Assembly (NCBI GenBank): GCA_044344715.1
Contig: JBIJCI010000002.1
Span: 53,823 to 117,822 of the forward strand
DNA from: F1-60-MAGs027 sp044344715
GTDB taxonomy: Bacteria > Actinomycetota > Acidimicrobiia > Acidimicrobiales > Ilumatobacteraceae
DNA: 64,000 bases
Direction of reading: 5' to 3'
In this document: positions 1-6,871 of the stretch, in pieces
Position numbering within the stretch: the stretch's first letter is position 1
Layout: the number at the start of each line of letters is the position of its first letter
Program-made: the position numbers and the translations under genes
Notes under the pieces: model-generated
Told to the model about the DNA's origin: nothing
The model's database searches: none
Seen by the model: only the letters and a program-made list of their open reading frames with translations

Positions 1-819
1 CTCGTGCCAGACGGAGCGAGGTGTCGCCATCCGCCAGCGCTTCGGCTGGTGTTCCAGCACCCTCGCCGCACCGATCCACGTGCGCGCCAGTTCCATCACG
101 CGGTCGTGGGTTGCGGCTGCGTCCTCCCACCAGTGCGCCTCGCTGAACGCGGGGTTGCAGTGGAAGGTGAGCGCACCGACGGGACTCACACCCTTGCGAT
201 GGTTGTCGGCGATGAACGAGAACGTGGCGTCCGGATCCTGGATTCCGCCCGGCTCGGGAACCTTGGTGTCGCCATCCACCACCACCAGCGCGGCGATGGT
301 CTTGTCGTACTCGATCGTGCGGATCGCGTCGGGAACCTCGAGGTCGGTGTTGACGACGAGCGACATGGACTGCGGAACCGGGCACGTTACGACGACCCGG
401 TCCCCGTCGTGGAACGTTCCGTCGTCGAGCCGAACGCGCCAGCCCGTGTCGCACCGCTCGATCTCGAATGCCATGCTCGAGTACCGCACGTCCAGGCCGA
501 CGGCGAGGTGTTTGGTGATCGATGTCATGCCGTTCGTTCCGCAGTAACGCGGATGACCGTCACCGGGTCCGAAACCGCGACACCACTCGCGGGCGACGTC
601 GTCGCGCAGCCATCCGTCGACGATCCGGGCGAACCGGTCGTCACGGACGGTGAAGAACTGTGCGCCGTGGTCGACGACGGCGGAACCGATGCGTCGTGTG
701 GCGCAACGTCCGCCGTTCGAGCGGGCCTTGTCGAGCACGACCACCTCGTGTCCCGAACCGACGATCGACCGTGCCGCAACCAGGCCGGCCATCCCGGCCC
801 CGACGACGACGACCTTCAT
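1..819 (-). CDS. Renalase-like FAD-dependent oxidoreductase (C-terminus cut by window edge)
   Basis: The frame opens with ATG at 819 and is still open at base 1, so 273 codons are visible and the C-terminus is missing. The N-terminus is a Rossmann FAD-binding site (GAGMAG, residues 7-12), followed by GGRCATRR and DHGAQFFT around residues 37-57, a combination I associate with the renalase / NAD(P)-FAD amine-oxidase-like family. The substrate cannot be told; bacterial relatives oxidise dihydropyridine-type NAD(P)H isomers or are uncharacterised. It begins 6 nt after the stop of the alpha/beta hydrolase at 826-1659 and is probably the third gene of that operon. A cytoplasmic flavoenzyme; confident at family level only. 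Confidence 0.8.
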   Translation of the reverse strand, partial: MKVVVVGAGMAGLVAARSIVGSGHEVVVLDKARSNGGRCATRRIGSAVVDHGAQFFTVRDDRFARIVDGWLRDDVAREWCRGFGPGDGHPRYCGTNGMTSITKHLAVGLDVRYSSMAFEIERCDTGWRVRLDDGTFHDGDRVVVTCPVPQSMSLVVNTDLEVPDAIRTIEYDKTIAALVVVDGDTKVPEPGGIQDPDATFSFIADNHRKGVSPVGALTFHCNPAFSEAHWWEDAAATHDRVMELARTWIGAARVLEHQPKRWRMATPRSVWHE

Positions 820-825
820 CGTGGA

Positions 826-1659
826 TCAGGCGACGCGATCGGCGGTTCGCAGCGCACGCTCGGCACGGTCGATGAAGTCGATGACCACCCGGTTGAAGGT
901 GGATGCATGCTCGATCATGAGACCATGGGCGGCACCGGAGATGACGACGAGTTCCGACTGGGGAATCCGTTCGGCGATCTCCTCACTGTCGGCACGGGGG
1001 GTGAGGATGTCCTGGTTGCCCACCACCACCAGCGTCGGTGCGGTGATCCGGCCGAGTTCTGCCACCATCGAATCGTCGGTGTCGAGGATCGCCCCGACCT
1101 GGGCACTGAAGCCGCGCGAGGGCCGGAACGATGCGAGCGGTCCGAGCCAGCCGATCGCCGGGGCGAGACGCCTGAACGAGCGCGGCCCGACCAACCAGCG
1201 CGCCGACTCGTCGGCCCACTGGCGCACTCCACGGACGTTCGCCGTATCCGACCAGTGACGGAGCAGTTCCGAGCGCCACGGCAGGTTCCGGCATGCGGTG
1301 CAGGCGAGCGTGAGCGAGCGGACACGCTCGGGATGCTTCACCCCGAGGATCTGTGCGATCGCACCACCCATCGACGCCCCCACGATGTGGGCGTCGCGCA
1401 CACCGTGGAAGTCGAGCACCGCGGCTGCATCGTCTGCCATGTCCTCGAGCGTGAACGGACGGTCGGGAATCGAGCTGCGTCCGGCCGCGCGGTTGTCCAT
1501 CGCAATCGTGCGGAACTTGGTGGCCATCGCCACGCGCTGCAGCATCCAGCCGTTCTTGTTCATTCCCAGTCCCTGGATGAGCAGCACTGGTGGGCCGCCC
1601 GTCGGACCGGTGACCTGCGAGTGGATCCGCGTTCCGTCGGGTCGCGCGATCCAGGGCAT
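826..1659 (-). CDS. Alpha/beta hydrolase
   Basis: A 277-residue single-domain hydrolase. The nucleophile elbow GASMGG places the serine at about residue 96; an oxyanion-type QGLGMN stretch lies near residue 29, an acid candidate in VVGNQDILTP and a histidine in SGAAHG near the C-terminus complete a plausible Ser-Asp-His triad. No signal peptide, so cytoplasmic. The start ATG shares a base with the stop codon of the upstream SDR-like gene (TGATG overlap), arguing for translational coupling. I chose this start because upstream codons are only the antisense of that gene. Substrate unknown; resembles proline-iminopeptidase/3-oxoadipate-lactonase type esterases. Confidence 0.88.
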   Translation of the reverse strand: MPWIARPDGTRIHSQVTGPTGGPPVLLIQGLGMNKNGWMLQRVAMATKFRTIAMDNRAAGRSSIPDRPFTLEDMADDAAAVLDFHGVRDAHIVGASMGGAIAQILGVKHPERVRSLTLACTACRNLPWRSELLRHWSDTANVRGVRQWADESARWLVGPRSFRRLAPAIGWLGPLASFRPSRGFSAQVGAILDTDDSMVAELGRITAPTLVVVGNQDILTPRADSEEIAERIPQSELVVISGAAHGLMIEHASTFNRVVIDFIDRAERALRTADRVA

Positions 1660-2621
1660 CAGGCGACCTTCTCCGCCGGTCGGTTGGGGGCGATGCGAAC
1701 CACCGACGGCCACGAGTAGAGCCGGGTGATCACCTCGCTCGTCGTGTGCGCGGGTCGGTAATCGAGGTCGCGACGGATCGAGGATGCGAGGCGTCCGTGC
1801 TGGAGCAGCTCGCGGACGTGGTCGGGCAACGGGGCGCCGGCGAGCGTGGTGAGCGACGACACGAGCGACCAGGTGTGCGGAATCACCGGCGCGACGAGGC
1901 GCCGGCCCCGGCGCAGGACCGTTGCGGTGTCGACGGCACCCTCGGCCACCACGTTCACCGCCTCGTGCCGGCCGTGCGTCGCCGCGTACGCAACCGCCCG
2001 CGCGGCGTCGTCGTCGGCAACGACCTGGAACCGTGCCCGCGACAGCGGGTCGAACGGCACGACGGGCAGTCGCAGCAATCTGCCGAGCGGGCTCGGAACG
2101 TGCGCGCCGATGACCGGTGCCAGTCGCAGGCAGGTGACGGTGGCTCCTGCAGGGGCCGCCCGCGCCACCATCTCCTCGAGCGACGCCAGCATGTGTCCGT
2201 AGGTCGACGTGGGCGACACCGGTGCGGTCTCGTCCGGCGCGCCCTTCAGCGCTCCGTAGACCTCGAGTCCCGACCGCAGGACCACCCGCGACAAGCCGGG
2301 GAGCTTCGCCAGTACGTCGCAGAGTGCCCGGGCGTAGGCAGCCGTGGCGGTCCGGGCCTCGTCGGTACCGAGGCGGGCGTGGGGTTCCCACACACCCAGG
2401 TGCACGATGACATCGGGTCGGTGGGCGAGCACCCTGCGCCCGAATTCGGCGGCCTCGTCGTGTTCGATGCGTACGAAGGTGGTCCGCCGCAGGCGTCGCC
2501 GGGGCGGGTGGACGTCGATGCCGAGGATTTCGCCGAACCGCTCGTTGCGTTCGAGCATCGCCGTCGAGAGCGAACCCAGTTCGCTGCCGACCCCCACCAC
2601 GAGGAGCCGTTGTTCTCCCAC
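1659..2621 (-). CDS. NAD-dependent epimerase/dehydratase-like protein (atypical extended SDR)
   Basis: A 320-residue extended SDR. The N-terminal nucleotide-binding loop is GVGSELG (residues 10-16) rather than GxxGxxG. The family's YxxxK catalytic pair appears as YGHML, so the tyrosine is kept but the lysine is replaced. This suggests a non-classical or non-catalytic NAD(P)-binding protein, similar in outline to actinobacterial nucleoside-diphosphate-sugar epimerase-like proteins. It starts with GTG at 2621, 7 nt after TAATCT (2629-2634), consistent with leaderless transcription. First gene of a probable operon with the hydrolase at 826-1659 and the flavoprotein at 1-819. The substrate cannot be assigned. 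Confidence 0.8.
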   Translation of the reverse strand: MGEQRLLVVGVGSELGSLSTAMLERNERFGEILGIDVHPPRRRLRRTTFVRIEHDEAAEFGRRVLAHRPDVIVHLGVWEPHARLGTDEARTATAAYARALCDVLAKLPGLSRVVLRSGLEVYGALKGAPDETAPVSPTSTYGHMLASLEEMVARAAPAGATVTCLRLAPVIGAHVPSPLGRLLRLPVVPFDPLSRARFQVVADDDAARAVAYAATHGRHEAVNVVAEGAVDTATVLRRGRRLVAPVIPHTWSLVSSLTTLAGAPLPDHVRELLQHGRLASSIRRDLDYRPAHTTSEVITRLYSWPSVVRIAPNRPAEKVA

Positions 2622-2660
2622 GGGACCCAGATTACCCAGGCGAGCACGGGGCCCGGAGGG

Positions 2661-3176
2661 TCAGTTGTCGCGGAGTTCGTGCGCGCGGAAGATCAGCGAT
2701 CGCGCCGACGGCTCGAGTGCACGGTTCGCCAGTCGCTCGATGAGCGTGACCGCTTCCGTGGCTTCGGTGACGACGCCCAACCATCGCAGGTAGGCGCCCA
2801 TCACGCTGACGAGCTGGTCGTTGACGTCCTCGGCGTGCACGACCGTGCGGTTGCCCGCGGCGAGCAGGCGGTTCAATTCGGCGAAGAAGCCGCGGCACCA
2901 CTGGTCGATGTCGGTACCCGCGAGGATGGGAACGTGCCGGTACGGCACCCCGATCTCCTCGTAGGTCTGCAGGTTGTGCGGCGCCCCGCTCACGTTGACG
3001 ATGCAGTGGAAGTCGTTCTCGCGCAACCAGATCACTTCTTCCTGGCGCCGCACCTTCCGGTGGTTCGCTCCGAACCCACCGGGACGTTCGCAGATCGCCA
3101 ACTTGTCCTTGATGATCCAGGTCAGGTCGCGGGGCTGGATTCCGAGCGCCCACTTGCCGCGCAGCTTCTGAGACAT
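2661..3176 (-). CDS. Protein-tyrosine-phosphatase-like pseudoenzyme
   Basis: A 171-residue protein whose C-terminal half has the layout of a dual-specificity phosphatase: a strand ending VVH, a P-loop position, then a helix like SVMGAYLRWLG. The expected HCxxGxxR loop reads HAEDVNDQ (residues 114-121), so the catalytic Cys, the loop Gly and the phosphate-binding Arg are all absent. It therefore cannot act as a cysteine phosphatase and may bind a ligand or partner. A TAACAT hexamer ends 9 nt before the ATG. Encoded just downstream of tilS on the same strand (17-nt gap). Family assignment is by fold-like pattern only and is tentative. Confidence 0.6.
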   Translation of the reverse strand: MSQKLRGKWALGIQPRDLTWIIKDKLAICERPGGFGANHRKVRRQEEVIWLRENDFHCIVNVSGAPHNLQTYEEIGVPYRHVPILAGTDIDQWCRGFFAELNRLLAAGNRTVVHAEDVNDQLVSVMGAYLRWLGVVTEATEAVTLIERLANRALEPSARSLIFRAHELRDN

Positions 3177-3193
3177 CGGCTGACGATGTTACA

Positions 3194-4081
3194 TCACCAG
3201 ACGGTGTGCAATCCGAGTCGCTGCCGACTCCGACGCACCTCGCGCCCGCCACCAACGTCGCAGGCCCGTGCGTTCCCGCGTGCAACGCCGAGCACGCGCT
3301 CCACGGTGGCTGCATCGGGCGGCGTGGGATCGGCGAGCCATTGGCGTACGGCGCGACGTGCGAGCGCTGCCGGCGCCGCGGACAGCGCCCGGGCATCGGT
3401 GACGTCGACCATTGCGGCGAGCTCCTCGAGGAGGTCGTCGTCGTCACGGAGCAAACCGGCCTGTCGGGTGAGCACGTCGACGATGTCGCGTCGCGAGAGG
3501 TCGACGAGGAGCGGCATCAACTCCTTGCGGATCCGGACTCGTTGGAACCTGTCGTGCTCGTTCATCGGATCATGGAGAGGTTGTACCCCCAGCTCGCGGC
3601 ACAACGAGTGCGTCTCGTCGCGACGCAGGCCGATCAGCGGTCGCTGGTCCGTCCTCATGCCGGCGAGACCGGCGGTTCCCGATCCGCGCAGGAGGTTGAT
3701 GAGGATCGTCTCCGCCTGGTCGTCGGCGGTGTGTCCCGTCAGCACGCCGTGGGGCAGCACGGAGTAGCGCGCCTCGCGGGCCCGCGCCTCGACGTTCGAA
3801 CCATCGGGGACGTCGACGGTACGCAGCTCGGCTGGGACACCGAGTTCGTCGGCGATCGCCTTGACGTGTCGGAACTCCGTCGAAGAATCCGGTCGTAATC
3901 CGTGGTCGACGTGCCACACCGTGAGCGGCAGTTCGGTGCGACGGGCGAGGAGCATCAGGGCCAGCGAGTCCGCTCCACCGGACACCGCGCAGTGCAGGTG
4001 ACGGTCGCCGGGGAAACTACAGCGGGACAGTAGTCCGGTAGCCGACGGGGATCGGAAGAGTTCGTCGAGAAGGGCGCTCAT
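3194..4081 (-). CDS. tilS: tRNA(Ile)-lysidine synthase
   Basis: Makes lysidine at C34 of tRNA-Ile(CAU), an essential modification that lets it read AUA. The PP-loop motif SGGADS is at residues 34-39, followed by HVDHGLR and GHTADDQAET, the usual ATP-pyrophosphatase signature. The protein is 295 residues, shorter than the E. coli enzyme but normal for actinobacteria, with a reduced C-terminal region. I use the ATG at 4081, preceded by GAGGGGCG, rather than a longer frame whose extra 35 residues are the antisense of the small gene at 4095-4253. That small gene lies 13 nt upstream, so the two are probably cotranscribed. Confidence 0.93.
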   Translation of the reverse strand: MSALLDELFRSPSATGLLSRCSFPGDRHLHCAVSGGADSLALMLLARRTELPLTVWHVDHGLRPDSSTEFRHVKAIADELGVPAELRTVDVPDGSNVEARAREARYSVLPHGVLTGHTADDQAETILINLLRGSGTAGLAGMRTDQRPLIGLRRDETHSLCRELGVQPLHDPMNEHDRFQRVRIRKELMPLLVDLSRRDIVDVLTRQAGLLRDDDDLLEELAAMVDVTDARALSAAPAALARRAVRQWLADPTPPDAATVERVLGVARGNARACDVGGGREVRRSRQRLGLHTVW

Positions 4082-4094
4082 CGCCCCTCGATGT

Positions 4095-4253
4095 CTACTC
4101 GGCGTCGTGCTGTGCGCGACGCTGGGCCCGCGACGGATGCTTCTGTGCCTCGACCTTGCCGAGGTACCCGACGACGAGCGATGCAACCGCGCCGATGCCG
4201 GCGATCAACAAACCTGCGCCGAGCCACCAATGCCAGGGAACTGCCGCGAACAT
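4095..4253 (-). CDS. Small single-pass membrane protein (52 aa)
   Basis: A short frame of 52 codons with a clear membrane segment (about residues 7-30, Ala/Gly/Val/Ile-rich after a WHWW aromatic belt) and a charged, Lys/Arg-rich cytoplasmic tail. The start ATG is 8 nt downstream of TAGCAT (4262-4267), the same promoter arrangement seen at many genes here, and the frame ends 13 nt before tilS. Both points support a real gene. Its function is unknown; I do not recognise a family. The divergent SIMPL lipoprotein gene begins 32 bp away, with its own TAGCGT element in the shared gap. Confidence 0.7.
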   Translation of the reverse strand: MFAAVPWHWWLGAGLLIAGIGAVASLVVGYLGKVEAQKHPSRAQRRAQHDAE

Positions 4254-4261
4254 TCGTACCC

Positions 4262-4279
4262 ATGCTACTTCGGTAGCGT
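4262..4279. promoter_or_regulatory. Back-to-back leaderless -10 elements
   Basis: On the minus strand TAGCAT (4267-4262) precedes the 52-aa gene start by 8 nt. On the plus strand TAGCGT (4274-4279) precedes the SIMPL gene ATG by 6 nt. No -35 box is obvious. The spacing puts transcription starts at or near both start codons. Confidence 0.55.
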
Positions 4280-4285
4280 GACCGC

Positions 4286-5002
4286 ATGCGAAAAATCACT
4301 GCAATCGGAGTCGTCGTCGCGGGTGCACTCGTGCTCGGAGCATGCGGGGAAACCGTCAACATCGGGGAGAACGGTGTCTCCCAGGGCCTTACGGTGCAGG
4401 CGACCGGAACCGCCGACATCGTGCCCGATGCGGTCCGGGTGTCGCTCGGTGTCAGCGTCCTTGCGGACACCAACGAGAACGCCCTCGCCGAGGCATCGAA
4501 CGTTGCCGACATCGTCCGTACGACGCTCACCGATTCAGGAATCGAGACCGCCGACATCGCAACCCAGTCCCTCACGGTGAATCCCGAGTACACCTACACC
4601 GAGGCCGAGGGTCAGCAGCTCGTCGGCTACCGGGCGTCGCAGTACTTCGACGTGCTCATCCGCGACGCAGCGAACGCGGGCTCCGTGATCGACGCGGTGG
4701 TGTCGCGCGGTGGCCCCAACGTGTCGGTCAACTCGACGACACCCGTGGTGGACGATGCCTCCGACGGAGCGGTTGCCGCCCGCGAGGACGCGGTGGCCAA
4801 GGCCCGCAGCAAGGCCGAGGCCTACGCGAAACTGCTCGGCGTGGAGCTTGGTGATGTCGTGTACCTGACGGAGATGTCCGCGCCGGTCAACGTGATGGCC
4901 GGGGCGAGGGCCGACATGGCGGTCGAGAACGCCGCAACGGTCATCGACCTCGGAACCCAGGAAGTCAGCGTCACCATCGAGGTGCGCTGGGAAATCGACT
5001 GA
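4286..5002 (+). CDS. SIMPL-domain (DUF541) lipoprotein
   Basis: 238 residues with a lipoprotein signal peptide: basic MRK, hydrophobic core, then a lipobox ending LVLGAC with Cys20 as the modified residue. The rest matches the SIMPL/DUF541 layout: an opening strand GTADIVPDAVRVSLGV, a helical middle (ALAEASNVADIVRTTL), and a C-terminal half rich in KAxAYAxxLG-type helices ending in paired strands. Family members are periplasmic or surface proteins, some linked to oxidative or membrane stress (E. coli YggE); no enzymatic role is established. It would depend on Lgt/Lnt, both encoded near 56-59 kb. Monocistronic; tRNA-Thr follows on the opposite strand. Confidence 0.9.
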   Translation: MRKITAIGVVVAGALVLGACGETVNIGENGVSQGLTVQATGTADIVPDAVRVSLGVSVLADTNENALAEASNVADIVRTTLTDSGIETADIATQSLTVNPEYTYTEAEGQQLVGYRASQYFDVLIRDAANAGSVIDAVVSRGGPNVSVNSTTPVVDDASDGAVAAREDAVAKARSKAEAYAKLLGVELGDVVYLTEMSAPVNVMAGARADMAVENAATVIDLGTQEVSVTIEVRWEID

Positions 5003-5007
5003 CGCGG

Positions 5008-5079
5008 AGCCCGAGGCGGGAATCGAACCCGCGACCTACGCATTACGAGTGCGTTGCTCTACCACTGAGCCACTCGGGC
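5008..5079 (-). tRNA. tRNA-Thr (anticodon CGT)
   Basis: A full cloverleaf can be folded: acceptor GCCCGAG/CTCGGGC, D arm with AGTGGT, anticodon stem ACGCA/TGCGT closing the loop CTCGTAA (anticodon CGT, reads ACG), and a T arm with GGTTCGATTCC. CCA is not encoded. On the minus strand TAGCGT (5095-5090) lies 10 nt upstream and is probably the -10 element. Confidence 0.93.
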
Positions 5080-5154
5080 GCGACTCATCACGCTACCGCT
5101 TGACGGTGACCGCACGCTGCCCGTGGCGAACCGGCTCGGGGTTCGTCGGGCGGC

Positions 5155-6237
5155 TCAGGCTTCGATGAGATCCCGACGTCCCGCGATCATCTGCAGGGAG
5201 GGGCACTTTGCGAACAGTGCATGCAACAACAGCGTCTCGTTCACGTTGAAGGACAGGGCGGCGATGGCGTCGTGGACGTCATGGATTGCCCGCGCATAGA
5301 TCGCAGGGTCCACCCCGTCTTGCAGGCTGACGATCACCTTGTGGTATTCCGCCGCCACGAGCGACAGCCCTTCCCGTAGTTCGTCGGTCTTGAACTTGCG
5401 CAGTTGGCGTTTGTGCATGTCGGCGATGGCCCGACGACCGCTACCGCGCTCACCGATCAGCTTGACGCGGGCCTCGAGGGTCTCGAGGTCTGACTCCTGG
5501 CGCGCGAGCAGCGGCTCGGCGGCCCGTTCGATCAGTGCGTTCACCGACTCGACCGTCCGTGCGACCGCGGCACCGCTGCCGTCCAACTGGTAGGGAACCG
5601 CCGCGAACGCCGCCTGCCGTTGCGCGAGCGCCTCGTCGGTCGCCAGGATCCGTGCCCGGTCGAGGCTTCCACCGGCCGAGCGTGCTGCACGTTCGGCGAC
5701 CTCACCCGCCACTCCCTCCGATCGAAGCCGGTCGGCGATCAACGACCGGTCGAGGGCCGGGAAGCTGACGATCACGCAACGCGAGGCGATGGTTTCCATC
5801 GCCGGGAGGAGCTGCTCGGCGAGGAGGATGAACACCAGCCGGTCGTTGGGCTCTTCGAACGTCTTCAGGAGTCGTGCCGCGGTCTGGTCGCGCATGAGGT
5901 GGACCTCGTGGACGATCACGACCCGGATCGGCGACTCCGTCGGGGTGAGTACCGCTGCCTGAACGATCGCCTGAGCCTCTTCGCTGTCGATCGCCGCACC
6001 TTCGCGGACGATCTCGGTGACGTCACTGAAGCCGCCGCGCATCACGAGTTCCGCGACCCTCCCATCGGCGCCGTCGCTCCCGGTGACGAGACGCGCGGCG
6101 AACGCACGTGCCGCGGTCTCCTTGCCGGCACCCTCGGGACCTACGAAGAGGTAAGCGTGGGTCGGTCGTGCCGCCAGTGCCTGCAGTCGGGTGACGGCCG
6201 CCGCCTGACCGACCACCGATTCCCAGACGCTGCTCAC
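5155..6237 (-). CDS. holB: DNA polymerase III delta' subunit
   Basis: Clamp-loader subunit of the replicative polymerase. 360 residues with an AAA+ N-terminal domain: GPEGAGKE at residues 33-40 (Walker A-like), a Walker B/sensor region VVIVHEVHLMRDQTAARLLKTFEEP, and SRC near residue 150. The delta' zinc cysteines are missing, which is common in actinobacteria. The start is GTG at 6237, overlapping the tmk stop as GTGA; longer frames upstream are antisense to tmk. tmk-holB coupling and nearby topA recall the mycobacterial topA-holB neighbourhood. Cotranscribed with tmk. Confidence 0.9.
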   Translation of the reverse strand: MSSVWESVVGQAAAVTRLQALAARPTHAYLFVGPEGAGKETAARAFAARLVTGSDGADGRVAELVMRGGFSDVTEIVREGAAIDSEEAQAIVQAAVLTPTESPIRVVIVHEVHLMRDQTAARLLKTFEEPNDRLVFILLAEQLLPAMETIASRCVIVSFPALDRSLIADRLRSEGVAGEVAERAARSAGGSLDRARILATDEALAQRQAAFAAVPYQLDGSGAAVARTVESVNALIERAAEPLLARQESDLETLEARVKLIGERGSGRRAIADMHKRQLRKFKTDELREGLSLVAAEYHKVIVSLQDGVDPAIYARAIHDVHDAIAALSFNVNETLLLHALFAKCPSLQMIAGRRDLIEA

Positions 6238-6839
6238 AGCCCGAGCCGCTCCCTGACCCCGTGCCGGATGGCGAGTTCCAACTCGTCCTTCGGCGGCATG
6301 CCGTCGACCACCAGCCAGCGGTCCGGCTCGGCGGCGGCCAGGGCGTCGAAGCCCTCGATGACGCGATGGAAGAACCCGTCGTCCTCCCGTTCGAACCGGT
6401 CGGTCTCCCGCTTCGCCAGTCGTTTCCGCACCACGTCGATGTCGATACGTATGTATACGACGAGGTCGGGCCACCGCGAGCCGATGGCGAACTCGTTGAA
6501 CGCACGGAGAATGCCGAGGTCGAGTCCCCGGCCGTAGCCCTGGTAGGCGAGCGAGGAGTACACGCTGCGGTCGCTCACGACGTGGCGGCCGGATTCGAGC
6601 GCCGGGAGAACGACCTCGCGCAGGTGCTGGGCACGATCGGCGGCCATCATGAGCGCCTCTGCCCGTGGCGAGAGGTGGGTGTTGGCGGGATCGGCCATCA
6701 TCGCCCGCAGGGTGGCACCGATCGGGGTGCCGCCGGGCTCGCGCGTGACGACGGCACCGAGATGCTCGGCGAGTCGGGTGACGTGGGTGGATTTACCGCA
6801 ACCCTCGACCCCCTCGAAGGCGACGTACCCGGCCGGCAT
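6234..6839 (-). CDS. tmk: Thymidylate kinase
   Basis: Phosphorylates dTMP to dTDP in dTTP synthesis. 201 residues, normal length. P-loop GVEGCGKST at residues 10-18, the DRSVYSSLAYQG substrate-binding stretch near residue 92, and a LID-like region RETDRFERED. REPGGT, typical of thymidylate kinases, is at residues 33-38. The ATG is 7 nt downstream of TAGCGT on the minus strand (6852-6847), so the tmk-holB transcript is probably leaderless. The stop overlaps the holB start by 4 nt. Confidence 0.95.
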   Translation of the reverse strand: MPAGYVAFEGVEGCGKSTHVTRLAEHLGAVVTREPGGTPIGATLRAMMADPANTHLSPRAEALMMAADRAQHLREVVLPALESGRHVVSDRSVYSSLAYQGYGRGLDLGILRAFNEFAIGSRWPDLVVYIRIDIDVVRKRLAKRETDRFEREDDGFFHRVIEGFDALAAAEPDRWLVVDGMPPKDELELAIRHGVRERLGL

Positions 6840-6846
6840 CGCTCAC

Positions 6847-6852
6847 ACGCTA
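6847..6852 (-). promoter_or_regulatory. TAGCGT -10 element of tmk-holB
   Basis: TAGCGT ends 7 nt before the tmk ATG, in the 32-bp gap behind topA. This is the commonest version of the start-proximal hexamer in the window. Confidence 0.5.
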
Positions 6853-6871
6853 GGGCGCGCGTCTCCGATGC

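Noticed and set aside
4..1719. Long plus-strand open frame over the first 1.7 kb
   Set aside because: It is the antisense of the flavoprotein, hydrolase and SDR-like genes; its translation has no family features and is Arg/His/Asp biased as expected for antisense of high-GC codons.
3194..4186. tilS with a longer N-terminus
   Set aside because: The extra 35 codons are antisense to the 52-aa gene and the family begins near MSALLDELF.
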